A stretch of 64,000 bases of DNA, from positions 1 to 64,000 of the forward strand of contig JAFQQF010000018.1 in assembly GCA_017411385.1 (NCBI GenBank), in the 5' to 3' direction. This DNA comes from Ruminococcus sp. (GTDB taxonomy: Bacteria; Bacillota; Clostridia; Oscillospirales; Acutalibacteraceae). This document shows, piece after piece, positions 51,569 through 62,543 of this stretch. A program made the position numbers and the translations under genes. The notes under the pieces were generated by a model that made no database searches, was not told where the DNA came from, and saw only the letters and a program-made list of their open reading frames with translations. Within the stretch, counting starts at the first letter, position 1. Every line of letters starts with the position of its first letter.

Positions 51569-52108
51569 ATGAAGATTACCTACGTTGCACGCAAAGTTAA
51601 CCTGAGAGATAATTTCAAGGATAGAGTTGAACGAAAGCTCTCAAAGCTTGAAAAGATTTTTTCAGACGCTGCTGAGGCTACAGTCGTTGTAACCCTTGAG
51701 AAAAACCGCCAGACGGTGGAGGTTACTATCAAGGATAATTCTATGGTATACCGTGCTGAATCTACAATGGCAGAGATGAATGATGCTCTCGACAGGGTAA
51801 TCGACCTTCTCTCCAGACAGCTCAGAAAGCACAAAACCCGTCTTTCCAAAAGACTGAGAACAGGCTCCATTGAGGAGCTTTTTGCAGAATTACCCGAAGA
51901 GCCCGTTGTTGAAGAGGATGAAATCGCTGTTGTTCGCAAAAAGCAGATACCCCTTAAACCCGTTTCTGTTGAAGAAGCAATTCTTCAGATGGAAATGACC
52001 AACCACAAGTTCTATATGTTCCAGAATGCCGACACAGGACTAACCAATGTTGTTTATTTGCGTGATGACGGAGCATACGGACTTTTAGAGCCTTCAGCTG
52101 AAGGTTGA
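51569..52108 (+). CDS. hpf: Ribosome hibernation promoting factor, long form
   Basis: 179 residues. N-terminal ribosome-binding domain (about 1-100) and C-terminal dimerisation domain (about 120-175, with VSVEEAILQMEMTNHKFYMF split and GLTNVVYLRDDGAYGLLEP). Long HPF makes 100S dimers in stationary cells. AAAGGAGG upstream is near-perfect, so strong translation is likely. Confidence 0.95.
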   Translation: MKITYVARKVNLRDNFKDRVERKLSKLEKIFSDAAEATVVVTLEKNRQTVEVTIKDNSMVYRAESTMAEMNDALDRVIDLLSRQLRKHKTRLSKRLRTGSIEELFAELPEEPVVEEDEIAVVRKKQIPLKPVSVEEAILQMEMTNHKFYMFQNADTGLTNVVYLRDDGAYGLLEPSAEG

Positions 52109-52124
52109 TTCTTAACTCAAAATC

Positions 52125-52160
52125 ATAAGGCGGGGGCATCACTCCCGCCTTATACTTTTA
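52125..52160 (+). terminator. Terminator-like hairpin after hpf
   Basis: 10-bp stem ATAAGGCGGG/CCCGCCTTAT with 9-nt loop; the trailing ACTTTTA is a weak T-run. Confidence 0.6.
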
Positions 52161-52170
52161 AGAGGTAACA

Positions 52171-53289
52171 ATGAATAAGCTTACATTTTGTGCACCCTGT
52201 GTTTTTGGCACAGAGGGCATAGTTGCAAACGAGCTTCGTTTTATGAATATCCATGGCGTTCGTGCCGAAACGGGCAGAGTCCTGTTTGAGGGCGGATGGG
52301 AAGCTCTTGTGCGTGCCAATATCCGTCTTCGATGTGCTGAACGGGTTCAGCTCCTTGTGGGGGAGTTTTATGCCACAAGCTTCGAAGAGTTGTTTGAAAA
52401 TGTCTACAAGCTTCCTTTTGAGGAGTTTATATATAAGGACGACGTCTTTCCTGTCAAAGGCAGCTGTCTTGATTCCAAGCTGATGAGCGTTTCTGATTGT
52501 CAGAAGATTATTAAGAAAGCTGTTGCAAAAAGACTGGGCGAAAAATATAGCTGTGCTTGGCTTTCAGAAACAGGAGCACTTCATCAGATACAGTTCCTTA
52601 TCCGAAAGGATAAGGTTAGTATTCTTCTTGATACTTCTGGTGCACCGCTTCATAAGCGTGGTTACCGCAAAGAGGCAAACGACGCACCTATAAGCGAAAC
52701 CTTAGCCGCAACAATGGCTGAGCTTTCCCGTGTTCGTCGAGATCATTTTGTTGCAGACCCAATGTGCGGAAGCGGAACAATCCTTATCGAATCTGCACTC
52801 AAGGCTCTCAATATAGCTCCCGGCATTAACCGTGAGTTTTCTGCAAAGGATTGGAACTGTTTTGACGAAAAACTCTGGAAACAAGAAATCGAGCTTGCTC
52901 GTTCTCTTGAAAGAAGCGATGCCAACTTTTTTGCTGTTGGTGGCGATATTGATAAATCTGCTCTTGCTGTTGCCCGCCACAATGCACAGATGGCAGGGGT
53001 TGCAGATAGGATAGAGTTCGTTGAGCGTGACCTGCATGATTTTGTTCCTGATCGTGAGAAGGGAACGCTGATTACCAATCCGCCCTACGGCGAGCGTCTG
53101 TTAACTGTGAAAGAAGCGGAGGAGCTTTATCGCACAATGGGGAAAAGGTTTATCCGCAAACAGGGCTGGAGTTATGCTATAATTACTCCCGATGATGACT
53201 TTGAAAAGTGCTATGGCAGACGTGCTGACAAACGTCGCAAGCTTTATAACGGCACACTTCAATGTCAGCTTTATATGTATTACACCTGA
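52171..53289 (+). CDS. THUMP-domain RNA N2-guanine methyltransferase (RlmL/YpsC type)
   Basis: 372 residues. THUMP domain about 55-155, then SAM domain with DPMCGSGTILIESA and catalytic NPPYGERL. Homologues methylate 23S rRNA G2445. AAGAGG upstream. Exact target unverified, so no symbol. Confidence 0.92.
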   Translation: MNKLTFCAPCVFGTEGIVANELRFMNIHGVRAETGRVLFEGGWEALVRANIRLRCAERVQLLVGEFYATSFEELFENVYKLPFEEFIYKDDVFPVKGSCLDSKLMSVSDCQKIIKKAVAKRLGEKYSCAWLSETGALHQIQFLIRKDKVSILLDTSGAPLHKRGYRKEANDAPISETLAATMAELSRVRRDHFVADPMCGSGTILIESALKALNIAPGINREFSAKDWNCFDEKLWKQEIELARSLERSDANFFAVGGDIDKSALAVARHNAQMAGVADRIEFVERDLHDFVPDREKGTLITNPPYGERLLTVKEAEELYRTMGKRFIRKQGWSYAIITPDDDFEKCYGRRADKRRKLYNGTLQCQLYMYYT

Positions 53290-53342
53290 TGGTAAACCCA
53301 TAAAGGGTTAATCTATTATACTTATAAATCTTTGGAGGACTT

Positions 53343-54362
53343 ATGAATATTCCAAGACTTTCAAGACTTAAAAGAATGCTAAGCTTTGGTTTGATTGCTG
53401 TGTTTTTTGCTTCTATGTGTGCCTGCAACAGCGGATTGCCTGAGGAAACACAGCCTCCCACGGAGCCTGCAAAGTACTCAATAGGTGTTATCCAGAGCTT
53501 CGATGACACATCTTCAGAGCACACCTATCAGGGCTTTACTACAGCCTTTACCGATAAGGGCTACACTCGCTCTGAGTTTCACTCTTTGTCTATTGTTAAT
53601 TGTAAGGGTGACAAAGACAAGTGCAAGGAAGCAGCCGAAAAGTTTGTTTCTGAGGGTGTCAGCTTGATTTTTGCCATAGGTGAGCCTGCGGCTAAGGCGG
53701 CGGCTAAGGCTACCGATACAATCCCTGTAATCTTCTCAGGTGTTACAGACCCTATCGAAGCAGGTTTGCTTAAATCCTGTGAAAAGCCCGATAAGAATGT
53801 TACCGGTGTGTCTGATTTGACTCCTGTGGCAGAGCAGCTTGCTCTTATAAACAAGCTGTTACCCGATGCAAAAAAGGTTTCATCCTTGTATATGACAACT
53901 GACGAAAATTCAATTCTTCTTTCAACTCTTGCCAAAAGCAGTGCAGAAAGTCTTTCGCTTGAGTATACTGCGTTTACTGCGGGGGATGAAAACCAGCTGG
54001 ATTCTGCTGTTGATAACGCGCTTGATGATTGCGATGTGCTCTATCTTATAGACGATAAGCTGACCTCAGAGCACGCTGATGAAATTATTAAAGCGGCGAA
54101 TAAAAAGAAAGTTCCTGTAATATCCTCTTCTGAAGCGTTGCTGGTAAATGGTGCCCTTGCAACAAGCTTGCCTGATTACACGGATATGGGATACAATGCA
54201 GGTGAGCTTGCTCTCATAATTATAAAAAACCTCAGAGCGGTTTCTGACCTTTCGGTTGAATATCCTGACGTATGCAAGGATAAAATTAACGCCAAGGTAG
54301 CTGAGAGTTATTCGATTGATACATCTTTGTTAGAGAATGTAGTTCTATACAAAGGTCAGTAA
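53343..54362 (+). CDS. TrpX-like ABC substrate-binding lipoprotein (orphan)
   Basis: 339 residues. Lipoprotein signal with Cys at 26 or 28, then an ABC_sub_bind-type two-lobed domain (about 45-335), with SLIFAIGEPAAKAA, IPVIFSGVTDP and GVSDLTPV. Homologues take up tryptophan or other small aromatic compounds. The usual permease and ATPase genes are not adjacent. GGAGG upstream. Confidence 0.87.
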   Translation: MNIPRLSRLKRMLSFGLIAVFFASMCACNSGLPEETQPPTEPAKYSIGVIQSFDDTSSEHTYQGFTTAFTDKGYTRSEFHSLSIVNCKGDKDKCKEAAEKFVSEGVSLIFAIGEPAAKAAAKATDTIPVIFSGVTDPIEAGLLKSCEKPDKNVTGVSDLTPVAEQLALINKLLPDAKKVSSLYMTTDENSILLSTLAKSSAESLSLEYTAFTAGDENQLDSAVDNALDDCDVLYLIDDKLTSEHADEIIKAANKKKVPVISSSEALLVNGALATSLPDYTDMGYNAGELALIIIKNLRAVSDLSVEYPDVCKDKINAKVAESYSIDTSLLENVVLYKGQ

Positions 54363-54421
54363 TCTTCTTAAAATGTCACGATAAGTTAACATAAAATTAA
54401 TTTTTATCTGCCAAATTTCAC

Positions 54422-54448
54422 TTGATTTTTTACAAAATATGGTATAGT
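54422..54448 (+). promoter_or_regulatory. groESL promoter
   Basis: TTGATT (54422-54427) and TATAGT (54443-54448) with TG extension (54440-54441). The 15-bp spacing is short and offset by the extended -10. CIRCE lies directly downstream. Confidence 0.6.
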
Positions 54449-54454
54449 ATATTA

Positions 54455-54481
54455 TTAGCACTCCAAGATTGCGAGTGCTAA
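54455..54481. promoter_or_regulatory. CIRCE operator (HrcA box)
   Basis: TTAGCACTC-N9-GAGTGCTAA, exact match to the CIRCE consensus. It should bind HrcA and repress groESL without heat or folding stress. hrcA is not in the window. Confidence 0.97.
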
Positions 54482-54512
54482 TTTTTCGACAAATTATGTT
54501 AGGAGGATATAT

Positions 54513-54797
54513 ATGACAATCAAACCTTTACTTGACAAAGTGGTTCTTAAAGCGGATGATGCTGTTGAAATTACCGCAAGCGGTATCGTGCTTTCCAGTG
54601 CCGCACAGGAGAAGCCTCAGTTTTCCAGCGTAATCGCTGTCGGCCCCGGTGGCAAGATTGACGGCGAGGAAGTTACAATGTACGTTAAGGTTGGCGATAA
54701 GGTTATCACAAACCAGTACGCAGGCACCAAGGTTAAGCTTGAGGGTGAGGAATACACAATTGTTCGTCAGGCTGACATTCTTGCTCTGGTAGAGTAA
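54513..54797 (+). CDS. groS: Co-chaperonin GroES
   Basis: 94 residues. MTIKPLLDKVVLK start, GIVLSSAAQEKPQ mobile loop and GxKV-YxG end. Caps the GroEL chamber. AGGAGG upstream. 24 bp before groL. Confidence 0.97.
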   Translation: MTIKPLLDKVVLKADDAVEITASGIVLSSAAQEKPQFSSVIAVGPGGKIDGEEVTMYVKVGDKVITNQYAGTKVKLEGEEYTIVRQADILALVE

Positions 54798-56444
<1,647 letters not shown>

Positions 56445-56464
56445 TACTGAATTTTATATTATTT

Positions 56465-56495
56465 AGCGGTATGCTTTCGGGCATACCGCTTTTTC
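56465..56495 (+). terminator. Terminator of groESL
   Basis: 10-bp perfect stem AGCGGTATGC/GCATACCGCT with TTTCGG loop and T5. Confidence 0.9.
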
Positions 56496-56583
56496 GCTTA
56501 TTATTCTATATTTGTGTTGACTTGTAACGCGGTATTTTATATAATTATGTCATATTATATATAGTTTTCAGGCGGTGTTTTAT

Positions 56584-57342
56584 ATGAAAAGATTATTTGC
56601 AATTATTCTTGTGTGCCTTCTTGTGCTTTCTCTGGGTGCTTGCAAGCCCGAGGATACAAATCCTACAGAGCCTGCTTCCACACAGGGCGAGGGTAGCTAT
56701 GAAATTGACTGGAGCGGTATTCCCGACAGCGAAATTATCGGTGCTTGGGAGCCTGAAGAGTCTGTGAATGGTGAGTATGTTCTCTTTACTGACGACGGAA
56801 AGCTTCGCGTTGTATACGGTACAGTTGCCTTTGATTCTGTTATGACATACGGTGTTGACGGCTATGGTAACAAATCCGGATTCACCGAGGGCAACTACCT
56901 TTACGGACAGTGGACTTATAAGGTAGAAGGTGACAAGCTCACAATCAAGTATCCTGAGGAAGAAGCCAAGGTTTTCAACAGCATCAACTACACACCGATT
57001 ACTCTTGAAGCAATGTCTGAATTTAATAAGGATGAAGCACTGGTAGGTAAGTGGCTTAACAATGCTTACGGCGATTCTTACGAGTTTACAGCTGATGGCT
57101 ATGCAATCTTCCGTCAGAAGGTTGATGATGGTATTTACGTTTATGATACCGAAATAAAGCATACATATACTGTAGACGACGGCAAAATCACTATGTGCTT
57201 CTATAAGGATAACAGCGGTGTTGAAACTGAAGATACCATTGATTATTCCATCGAAGGTACAAAGCTTCTCATTGGTGACTCTGATTATTATTTAAACGGC
57301 GAGGGTTCACCCGAAGCTGTTGATGTAACAACTGCGGAGTAA
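56584..57342 (+). CDS. Lipoprotein with two lipocalin-like modules
   Basis: 252 residues. Lipobox LGAC with Cys20, an acidic linker (about 22-50) and two similar beta-rich modules: IIGAWEPEESVNGEYVLFTD (about 55-145) and LVGKWLNNAYGDSYEFTADG (about 150-245), each beginning G-x-W and followed by DG-x2 turns. The pattern recalls lipocalin-like DUF5640 proteins. Ligand unknown. ATG 56584 follows GGCGGTG; the GTG at 56575 is in that site. Confidence 0.8.
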   Translation: MKRLFAIILVCLLVLSLGACKPEDTNPTEPASTQGEGSYEIDWSGIPDSEIIGAWEPEESVNGEYVLFTDDGKLRVVYGTVAFDSVMTYGVDGYGNKSGFTEGNYLYGQWTYKVEGDKLTIKYPEEEAKVFNSINYTPITLEAMSEFNKDEALVGKWLNNAYGDSYEFTADGYAIFRQKVDDGIYVYDTEIKHTYTVDDGKITMCFYKDNSGVETEDTIDYSIEGTKLLIGDSDYYLNGEGSPEAVDVTTAE

Positions 57343-57374
57343 TTTGTTGTTGCATAAACAATGCATAAATATGC

Positions 57375-57443
57375 AACCTTTCTGAGCAAACGAACATCTG
57401 AGATGTTTCATGACTCCTTGCTCAGAAAGGTTTTTTCTTTTTC
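57375..57443 (+). terminator. Terminator with long loop before argG
   Basis: 14-bp perfect stem AACCTTTCTGAGCA (57375-57388) with its complement (57419-57432), followed by TTTTCTTTTTC. The 30-nt loop contains an AACAT/ATGTT mini-hairpin. Most likely the lipoprotein terminator. The gap 57343-57646 holds this hairpin and the argG control region only. Confidence 0.75.
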
Positions 57444-57573
57444 ATATCCTTTCCAAAATCCTTCGAAATCACCTTTTAATATAAAATATATAGTGATTAT
57501 TACTAAAAGTGACAGTACTCTTTTGGTATATTACAGCAAACTAATGAATTTATAAGTAATTACTCACAAACAC

Positions 57574-57602
57574 TTGCATAAATATTCTAGATATGGTAAT
57601 AT
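57574..57602 (+). promoter_or_regulatory. argG promoter
   Basis: TTGCAT (57574-57579), 17-bp spacer, TAATAT (57597-57602) with TG extension (57594-57595). Overlaps both ARG boxes. Confidence 0.8.
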
Positions 57603-57609
57603 TTATGCA
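57575..57609. promoter_or_regulatory. Tandem ArgR (ARG) boxes
   Basis: Box 1 at 57575-57588 matches 12 of 14, and box 2 at 57596-57609 11 of 14, of the ARG core TGAAT-WWWW-ATTCA. Their starts are 21 bp apart, the known helical spacing for an ArgR hexamer. Together they form an AAATATT-rich inverted repeat. Confidence 0.75.
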
Positions 57610-57646
57610 TATCAAAAATCAATATTACATTGCGGAGGTAATAAAA

Positions 57647-58879
57647 ATGAATAAAAAGACAGAATTCAAAAAAATCGTGCTTGCATATTCAGGCGGACTT
57701 GATACATCTATCATCATCCCTTGGCTCAAGGAAAACTACGGCAACCCCGAAATCATTGCTGTTTCTGGTAATGTAGGACAGGCTGACGAGCTTGAAGGTC
57801 TTGAAGAGAAGGCTATCAAAACAGGTGCTTCCAAGTGCTATGTTGAAAACCTTACAGAGGAGTTCCTCACCGACTATGTTTTCCCCTGTGTGCAGGCTGG
57901 TGCACTTTACGAAAACTACATGCTCGGCACAGCATTTGCTCGCCCCATCATTGCAAAGCGTATTGTTGAAATTGCAGAGGCAGAGGGTGCAGATGCTATC
58001 TGTCACGGTTGCACAGGTAAGGGCAACGATCAGGTTCGTTTTGAAATGGCTATCAAGGCTTTTGCTCCCGATATGCCTATTATCGCTCCTTGGCGTGAGT
58101 GGGATATCAAATCCCGTGAAGAGGAAATCGACTACGCAGAGGCTCACAACGTTCCTTTGAAGATTAACCGCGAAACCAACTACTCCAAGGATAAGAACAT
58201 CTGGCATCTTTCTCACGAAGGTCTTGACCTTGAAGACCCTATGAACGAGCCTACATACAACAAGGAAGGCTTCCTCGAGATGGGTGTTTCTCCCGAAATG
58301 GCTCCCGATAAGCCCACCTATGTTACAATTCACTTTGAGCAGGGTGTTCCCACAGCTGTTGACGGCAAGGAAATGAACGCTACCGAGCTCATCCTTACTC
58401 TCAATAAGCTTGGCGGTGAGAACGGCGTAGGTCTTCTCGATATCGTTGAAAACCGTCTGGTTGGTATGAAGTGCCGCGGTGTTTATGAAACTCCCGGCGG
58501 TGCAATCCTCTACAAGGCTCACAACGTTCTTGAAACAATCTGTCTTGATAAGGAAACAGCACACTACAAGGCACTGGTTGCTCAGAAGCTGGGTGAGATG
58601 GTTTATAACGCTCAGTGGTTCACACCTCTCACAGAAGCAATCCTTGCTTTCGTTAAGAAAACTCAGGAAACCGTTACTGGCGATGTAACCCTCAAGCTCT
58701 ACAAGGGCAATATGATTAACGCTGGCGTTAAGTCACCCTTCTCTCTCTACGATCCCGAAATCGCAACCTTCGACGAGGACGACGTTTACGACCAGTCCGA
58801 GGCTACAGGCTTCATCAACCTCTACGGCCTTTCAACCACCGTTTACGCTCGTATGAAGAAAAAGAACGGTCTTAACTGA
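57647..58879 (+). CDS. argG: Argininosuccinate synthase
   Basis: 410 residues. PP-loop [10 protein letters not shown] near the start, and [15 protein letters not shown]. Joins citrulline and aspartate using ATP. ATG 57647 has GCGGAGG upstream; earlier in-frame ATGs lie within or before the promoter. First gene of the arginine operon. Confidence 0.97.
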   Translation: MNKKTEFKKIVLAYSGGLDTSIIIPWLKENYGNPEIIAVSGNVGQADELEGLEEKAIKTGASKCYVENLTEEFLTDYVFPCVQAGALYENYMLGTAFARPIIAKRIVEIAEAEGADAICHGCTGKGNDQVRFEMAIKAFAPDMPIIAPWREWDIKSREEEIDYAEAHNVPLKINRETNYSKDKNIWHLSHEGLDLEDPMNEPTYNKEGFLEMGVSPEMAPDKPTYVTIHFEQGVPTAVDGKEMNATELILTLNKLGGENGVGLLDIVENRLVGMKCRGVYETPGGAILYKAHNVLETICLDKETAHYKALVAQKLGEMVYNAQWFTPLTEAILAFVKKTQETVTGDVTLKLYKGNMINAGVKSPFSLYDPEIATFDEDDVYDQSEATGFINLYGLSTTVYARMKKKNGLN

Positions 58880-58897
58880 TTACTTAAATTTCAATAT

Positions 58898-58957
58898 AAG
58901 TCAGCTCCTCTTTTGGGGAGCTGACTTGAAACCTTAAACCGAGGAGAAGTCCTCGGT
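58898..58957 (+). other. Two intercistronic hairpins between argG and argH
   Basis: Stem 1: AAGTCAGCTCC/GGAGCTGACTT (58898-58927). Stem 2: ACCGAGGA/TCCTCGGT (58938-58957), followed after AACATTA by T6. Stem 2 could attenuate transcription or both could be processing sites. Confidence 0.6.
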
Positions 58958-58989
58958 AACATTATTTTTTAGGAAAAGCAGGTAACATT

Positions 58990-60366
58990 ATGGATAAGAT
59001 GTGGGCAGGCAGATTTTCAAAACAGCTTGATAAATTAGCGGACGATTTCAACTCCTCTATTCGTTTTGACTGCCGTATGTATAAACAGGATATTGAAGGC
59101 TCAATAGCACACGCTCTGATGCTTGCTTCAAAGGGCATCATCACAGCTGAGGATTCCTCTCAGATTATTGAAGGACTCACCTCAATTCTCTCGGATATCG
59201 AGTCGGGTGCTCTTCAGTTTGATATGAATGCTGAGGACATTCATATGTTCATCGAGTCCGAGCTTACAAAGCGCATAGGGGATGCAGGCAAGCGTCTGCA
59301 CACAGCAAGAAGCCGTAACGATCAGGTTGCTCTTGATATCCGTATGTATCTGCGTGCAGAGAACGAAGAAATTCTTTCAATGCTTAAAACTCTTATTGAA
59401 GCTCTCAGAGATAAAGCACAGGAAAACACAGATGTTATTATGCCCGGCTACACACACCTTCAGCGTGCACAGCCTGTAACCTTTGCTCACCATATCCTTG
59501 CTTATGCAATGATGTTTATCCGCGATTACTCTAGAATCAAGGACGCTGTAAAGCGTATGAATGCTTCGCCTATCGGTTCCTGTGCTCTTGCAGGTACAAC
59601 CTACAACACAGACCGTAGTTTTGAGGCTCAGCACTTAGGATTTGACACAATCACCCTCAACAGCATTGACGGTGTTTCCGACCGTGATTTCTGTCTGGAG
59701 CTTTTAAGTGCTTACTCAATCCTTATGATGCACTTAAGCCGCTTCTGCGAAGAAATCACTTTGTGGTGCTCATGGGAGTTTAAGTTTATGGAGCTTGATG
59801 ACAGCTATTCTACAGGCTCCTCCATTATGCCCCAAAAGAAGAATCCCGATATGGCAGAGCTTATCCGCGGTAAATGCGGACGTGTCTACGGTGATTTGGT
59901 AGCACTGCTCACAACCTTAAAGGGCTTGCCTCTTGCATACAACAAGGATATGCAGGAGGACAAGGAAGCTATCTTCGATGCAGTTGATACAGTAAAGCTC
60001 TGTATCTCTGTGTTCACGCCCATGATTGCAACCTCAACTGTTCTCAAGGACAATATGTACAAGGCGGCTCAGAAAGGCTTTATCAATGCCACAGATTTGG
60101 CTGACTACCTTGTAAAGAAGGGAATGCCCTTCCGTTCAGCATATAAGCTGGTAGGCGAAACAGTAGCTTACTGTATAGCTAACAACACAGTTTTAGAGGA
60201 CTTACCTTTTGAAAAATACAAAGAGCTCTCAGAGCTTTTTGATGAAGACGTATATACCGATATTTCTCTTGAAGCTTGTGTAAACAAGAGAATTTCACAG
60301 GGTGGCACAGGTCCCAAATCTGTGCAGACTCAGATTGATTTTGTAACGGGGTTTTTGAATGACTAA
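58990..60366 (+). CDS. argH: Argininosuccinate lyase
   Basis: 458 residues. Signature GSSIMPQKKNPD, plus THLQRAQPVTF and RSRNDQVA. Splits argininosuccinate into arginine and fumarate. Overlaps argC by 8 bp. Confidence 0.97.
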   Translation: MDKMWAGRFSKQLDKLADDFNSSIRFDCRMYKQDIEGSIAHALMLASKGIITAEDSSQIIEGLTSILSDIESGALQFDMNAEDIHMFIESELTKRIGDAGKRLHTARSRNDQVALDIRMYLRAENEEILSMLKTLIEALRDKAQENTDVIMPGYTHLQRAQPVTFAHHILAYAMMFIRDYSRIKDAVKRMNASPIGSCALAGTTYNTDRSFEAQHLGFDTITLNSIDGVSDRDFCLELLSAYSILMMHLSRFCEEITLWCSWEFKFMELDDSYSTGSSIMPQKKNPDMAELIRGKCGRVYGDLVALLTTLKGLPLAYNKDMQEDKEAIFDAVDTVKLCISVFTPMIATSTVLKDNMYKAAQKGFINATDLADYLVKKGMPFRSAYKLVGETVAYCIANNTVLEDLPFEKYKELSELFDEDVYTDISLEACVNKRISQGGTGPKSVQTQIDFVTGFLND

Positions 60367-61300
60367 AGTATTTATTGACGGAAAAGCAGGCACCACAGGC
60401 CTTAAAATATTTGACCGACTCTCAGCTCGTGAGGATGTAGAAATCCTCACACTTTCTGAGGAGCTTCGCAAGGACACAGAGGCTCGCCGTGAAATGCTTA
60501 ATAAAGCAGACGTTGCGTTCCTTTGTCTGCCCGATGCGGCGGCTATTGAGGCAGTATCTCTTATTGACAATCCCAATACAGTTGTCATTGATACCTCAAC
60601 TGCTCACCGTACAAATCCCGACTGGGCATACGGTTTTGCAGAGCTTTCACAGGAGCATTTTGATAAAATCAAGTCTTCCAAGCGTATAGCTGTTCCCGGC
60701 TGTCACGCCTCAGGCTTTATCGCTCTTGTCTATCCTCTTGTAAAGAACGGGATTATCTCCGAGAATGTACTTCTTTCCTGCTTCTCGCTTACAGGCTATA
60801 GCGGCGGCGGCAAACAGATGATTGCCGATTACGAGGATGATGACAGAAGCTTTGAGCTTTCTTCACCTCGTCAGTATGCAACACCGCAGAAGCACAAGCA
60901 CATCCCCGAAATGACCAAGGTAACAGGTGTTAAGAATGCTCCTGTTTTCTGCCCTGTTGTAGGTGATTTCTACAGCGGAATGCAGGTGACTGTTCCTCTT
61001 CATAAATCTCAGCTTGGCGATGGCTTCACTATTGAAAGCATTAAAGATATTTATGCTCAGATGTATAACGACTCTGTGGTAAGCTATGTAGAAAAAATGG
61101 ACGAAACAGGCTTTGTTTCTTCAAACGCTTTCACAGGCTTTGATAATATGCAGGTGACCGTGGAAGGTAACGAAGACAGAATTCTTCTCATTGCAAGATA
61201 CGACAACTTAGGCAAAGGTGCCTCCGGTGCTGCAGTTGAGTGTATGAACATTGCTCTGGGACTTTCAAAAACCACCTCACTCTCAATTAAGGAAGTGTAA
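60359..61300 (+). CDS. argC: N-acetyl-gamma-glutamyl-phosphate reductase, short (type 2)
   Basis: 313 residues. FIDGKAGTTGLKIFDRL start differs from the usual GYTGAEL of type 1. VAVPGCHASG-like PGCHASGF holds the catalytic Cys, and HKHIPEM follows. The type 2 enzyme is about 310 residues. It overlaps argH by 8 bp and is 3 bp before argJ. Confidence 0.95.
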   Translation: MTKVFIDGKAGTTGLKIFDRLSAREDVEILTLSEELRKDTEARREMLNKADVAFLCLPDAAAIEAVSLIDNPNTVVIDTSTAHRTNPDWAYGFAELSQEHFDKIKSSKRIAVPGCHASGFIALVYPLVKNGIISENVLLSCFSLTGYSGGGKQMIADYEDDDRSFELSSPRQYATPQKHKHIPEMTKVTGVKNAPVFCPVVGDFYSGMQVTVPLHKSQLGDGFTIESIKDIYAQMYNDSVVSYVEKMDETGFVSSNAFTGFDNMQVTVEGNEDRILLIARYDNLGKGASGAAVECMNIALGLSKTTSLSIKEV

Positions 61301-61303
61301 AAT

Positions 61304-62515
61304 ATGAAAATAATCGAAGGCGGTATTTGTGCCGCACAGGGGTTCAAAGCCAACGGTATCCATTGCGGAATCCGTAAGAATAAATCAAAACGCGACCTTT
61401 CACTCATTTATAGTGACGTAAAGTGCTCTGCCGCGGCAGTGTATACAACAAACCTTGTCAAAGGTGCCCCCATTGCTGTTACAAAGCAGAATATAGCTGA
61501 CGGCTATGCTCAGGCTGTAATCTGTAACTCAGGCAACGCTAACACCTGCAATGCAAACGGTGTTGAAATTGCACAGCAGATGTGTGAGCTTGTAGCAGAA
61601 AAGCTTTCAGTTTCCGCTTCTGACGTTGTTGTTGCATCCACAGGTGTTATCGGCGAAATTCTGGATATAACTCCCATCCGCGAGGGCATTCCTGCACTTG
61701 TAGAGGGCTTGGGAGATAACTCCGAGTATGCCGCAGAGGGCATTATGACTACCGACACAGTCAAAAAGGAAATTGCTGTTTCCTTTGAGATTGACGGCAA
61801 GGAGTGCCGTATGGGCGGTATTGCTAAGGGCTCGGGTATGATTCACCCAAATATGGCTACAATGCTTGTTTTCATCACGACTGACTGTGCCGTTGCTCCC
61901 GAAATGCTTCAGAAGGCACTCTCAAGTGATATTCAGGATACCTTCAATATGACCTCTGTTGACGGTGATACCTCCACCAACGATATGGTTACAATTCTTG
62001 CAAACGGTAAAGCAGGCAACACCATCATCGACAAAGACGACGATAACTTCAAAGCCTTTATGAAAGCTCTCAATACAGTAACCGTTTACCTCTGCCGCAA
62101 TATTGCCGCAGACGGCGAAGGTGCCACAAAGCTCGTTGAGTGTAGGGTAGAGGGAGCAACAAGCAAGGAGCAGGCTAAGATTGCCGCAAAGTCTGTAATC
62201 TGTTCCTCACTTGTAAAGGCGGCTATGTTCGGCTCCGATGCCAACTGGGGCAGAGTTCTCTGTGCTCTCGGTTATGGTGTCAAGGACTTAGACCCCACAA
62301 AGGTAGATGTTTCCTTCAAATCCGCTAAGGGCGAGATTCCCGTATGCGTAAACGGAGCTGGTGTTCCTTTCTCTGAGGAAATTGCTAAGGAAATCCTCCT
62401 TGAAAAAGAAATTGAAATTCTTGTTTCTCTGGGTGACGGTGAGTATTCTGCAACCGCTTGGGGTTGTGACCTTACCTACGATTATGTTCGTATCAACGGT
62501 GACTACCGTACCTGA
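61304..62515 (+). CDS. argJ: Bifunctional ornithine acetyltransferase / N-acetylglutamate synthase
   Basis: 403 residues. The autocleavage region KGSGMIHPNMATMLVF holds the N-terminal Thr of the beta chain, which is the nucleophile. SGNANTCN and the SDANWGR motif are also present. Gives the acetyl-recycling pathway. No separate argA is seen. Confidence 0.97.
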   Translation: MKIIEGGICAAQGFKANGIHCGIRKNKSKRDLSLIYSDVKCSAAAVYTTNLVKGAPIAVTKQNIADGYAQAVICNSGNANTCNANGVEIAQQMCELVAEKLSVSASDVVVASTGVIGEILDITPIREGIPALVEGLGDNSEYAAEGIMTTDTVKKEIAVSFEIDGKECRMGGIAKGSGMIHPNMATMLVFITTDCAVAPEMLQKALSSDIQDTFNMTSVDGDTSTNDMVTILANGKAGNTIIDKDDDNFKAFMKALNTVTVYLCRNIAADGEGATKLVECRVEGATSKEQAKIAAKSVICSSLVKAAMFGSDANWGRVLCALGYGVKDLDPTKVDVSFKSAKGEIPVCVNGAGVPFSEEIAKEILLEKEIEILVSLGDGEYSATAWGCDLTYDYVRINGDYRT

Positions 62516-62543
62516 TAAATTTATTAGTTAAAGGATAATCAAA

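Noticed and set aside
57689-58564. 291-codon minus-strand frame inside argG
   Set aside because: Complement of a strongly conserved argG; composition artefact without promoter or family match.
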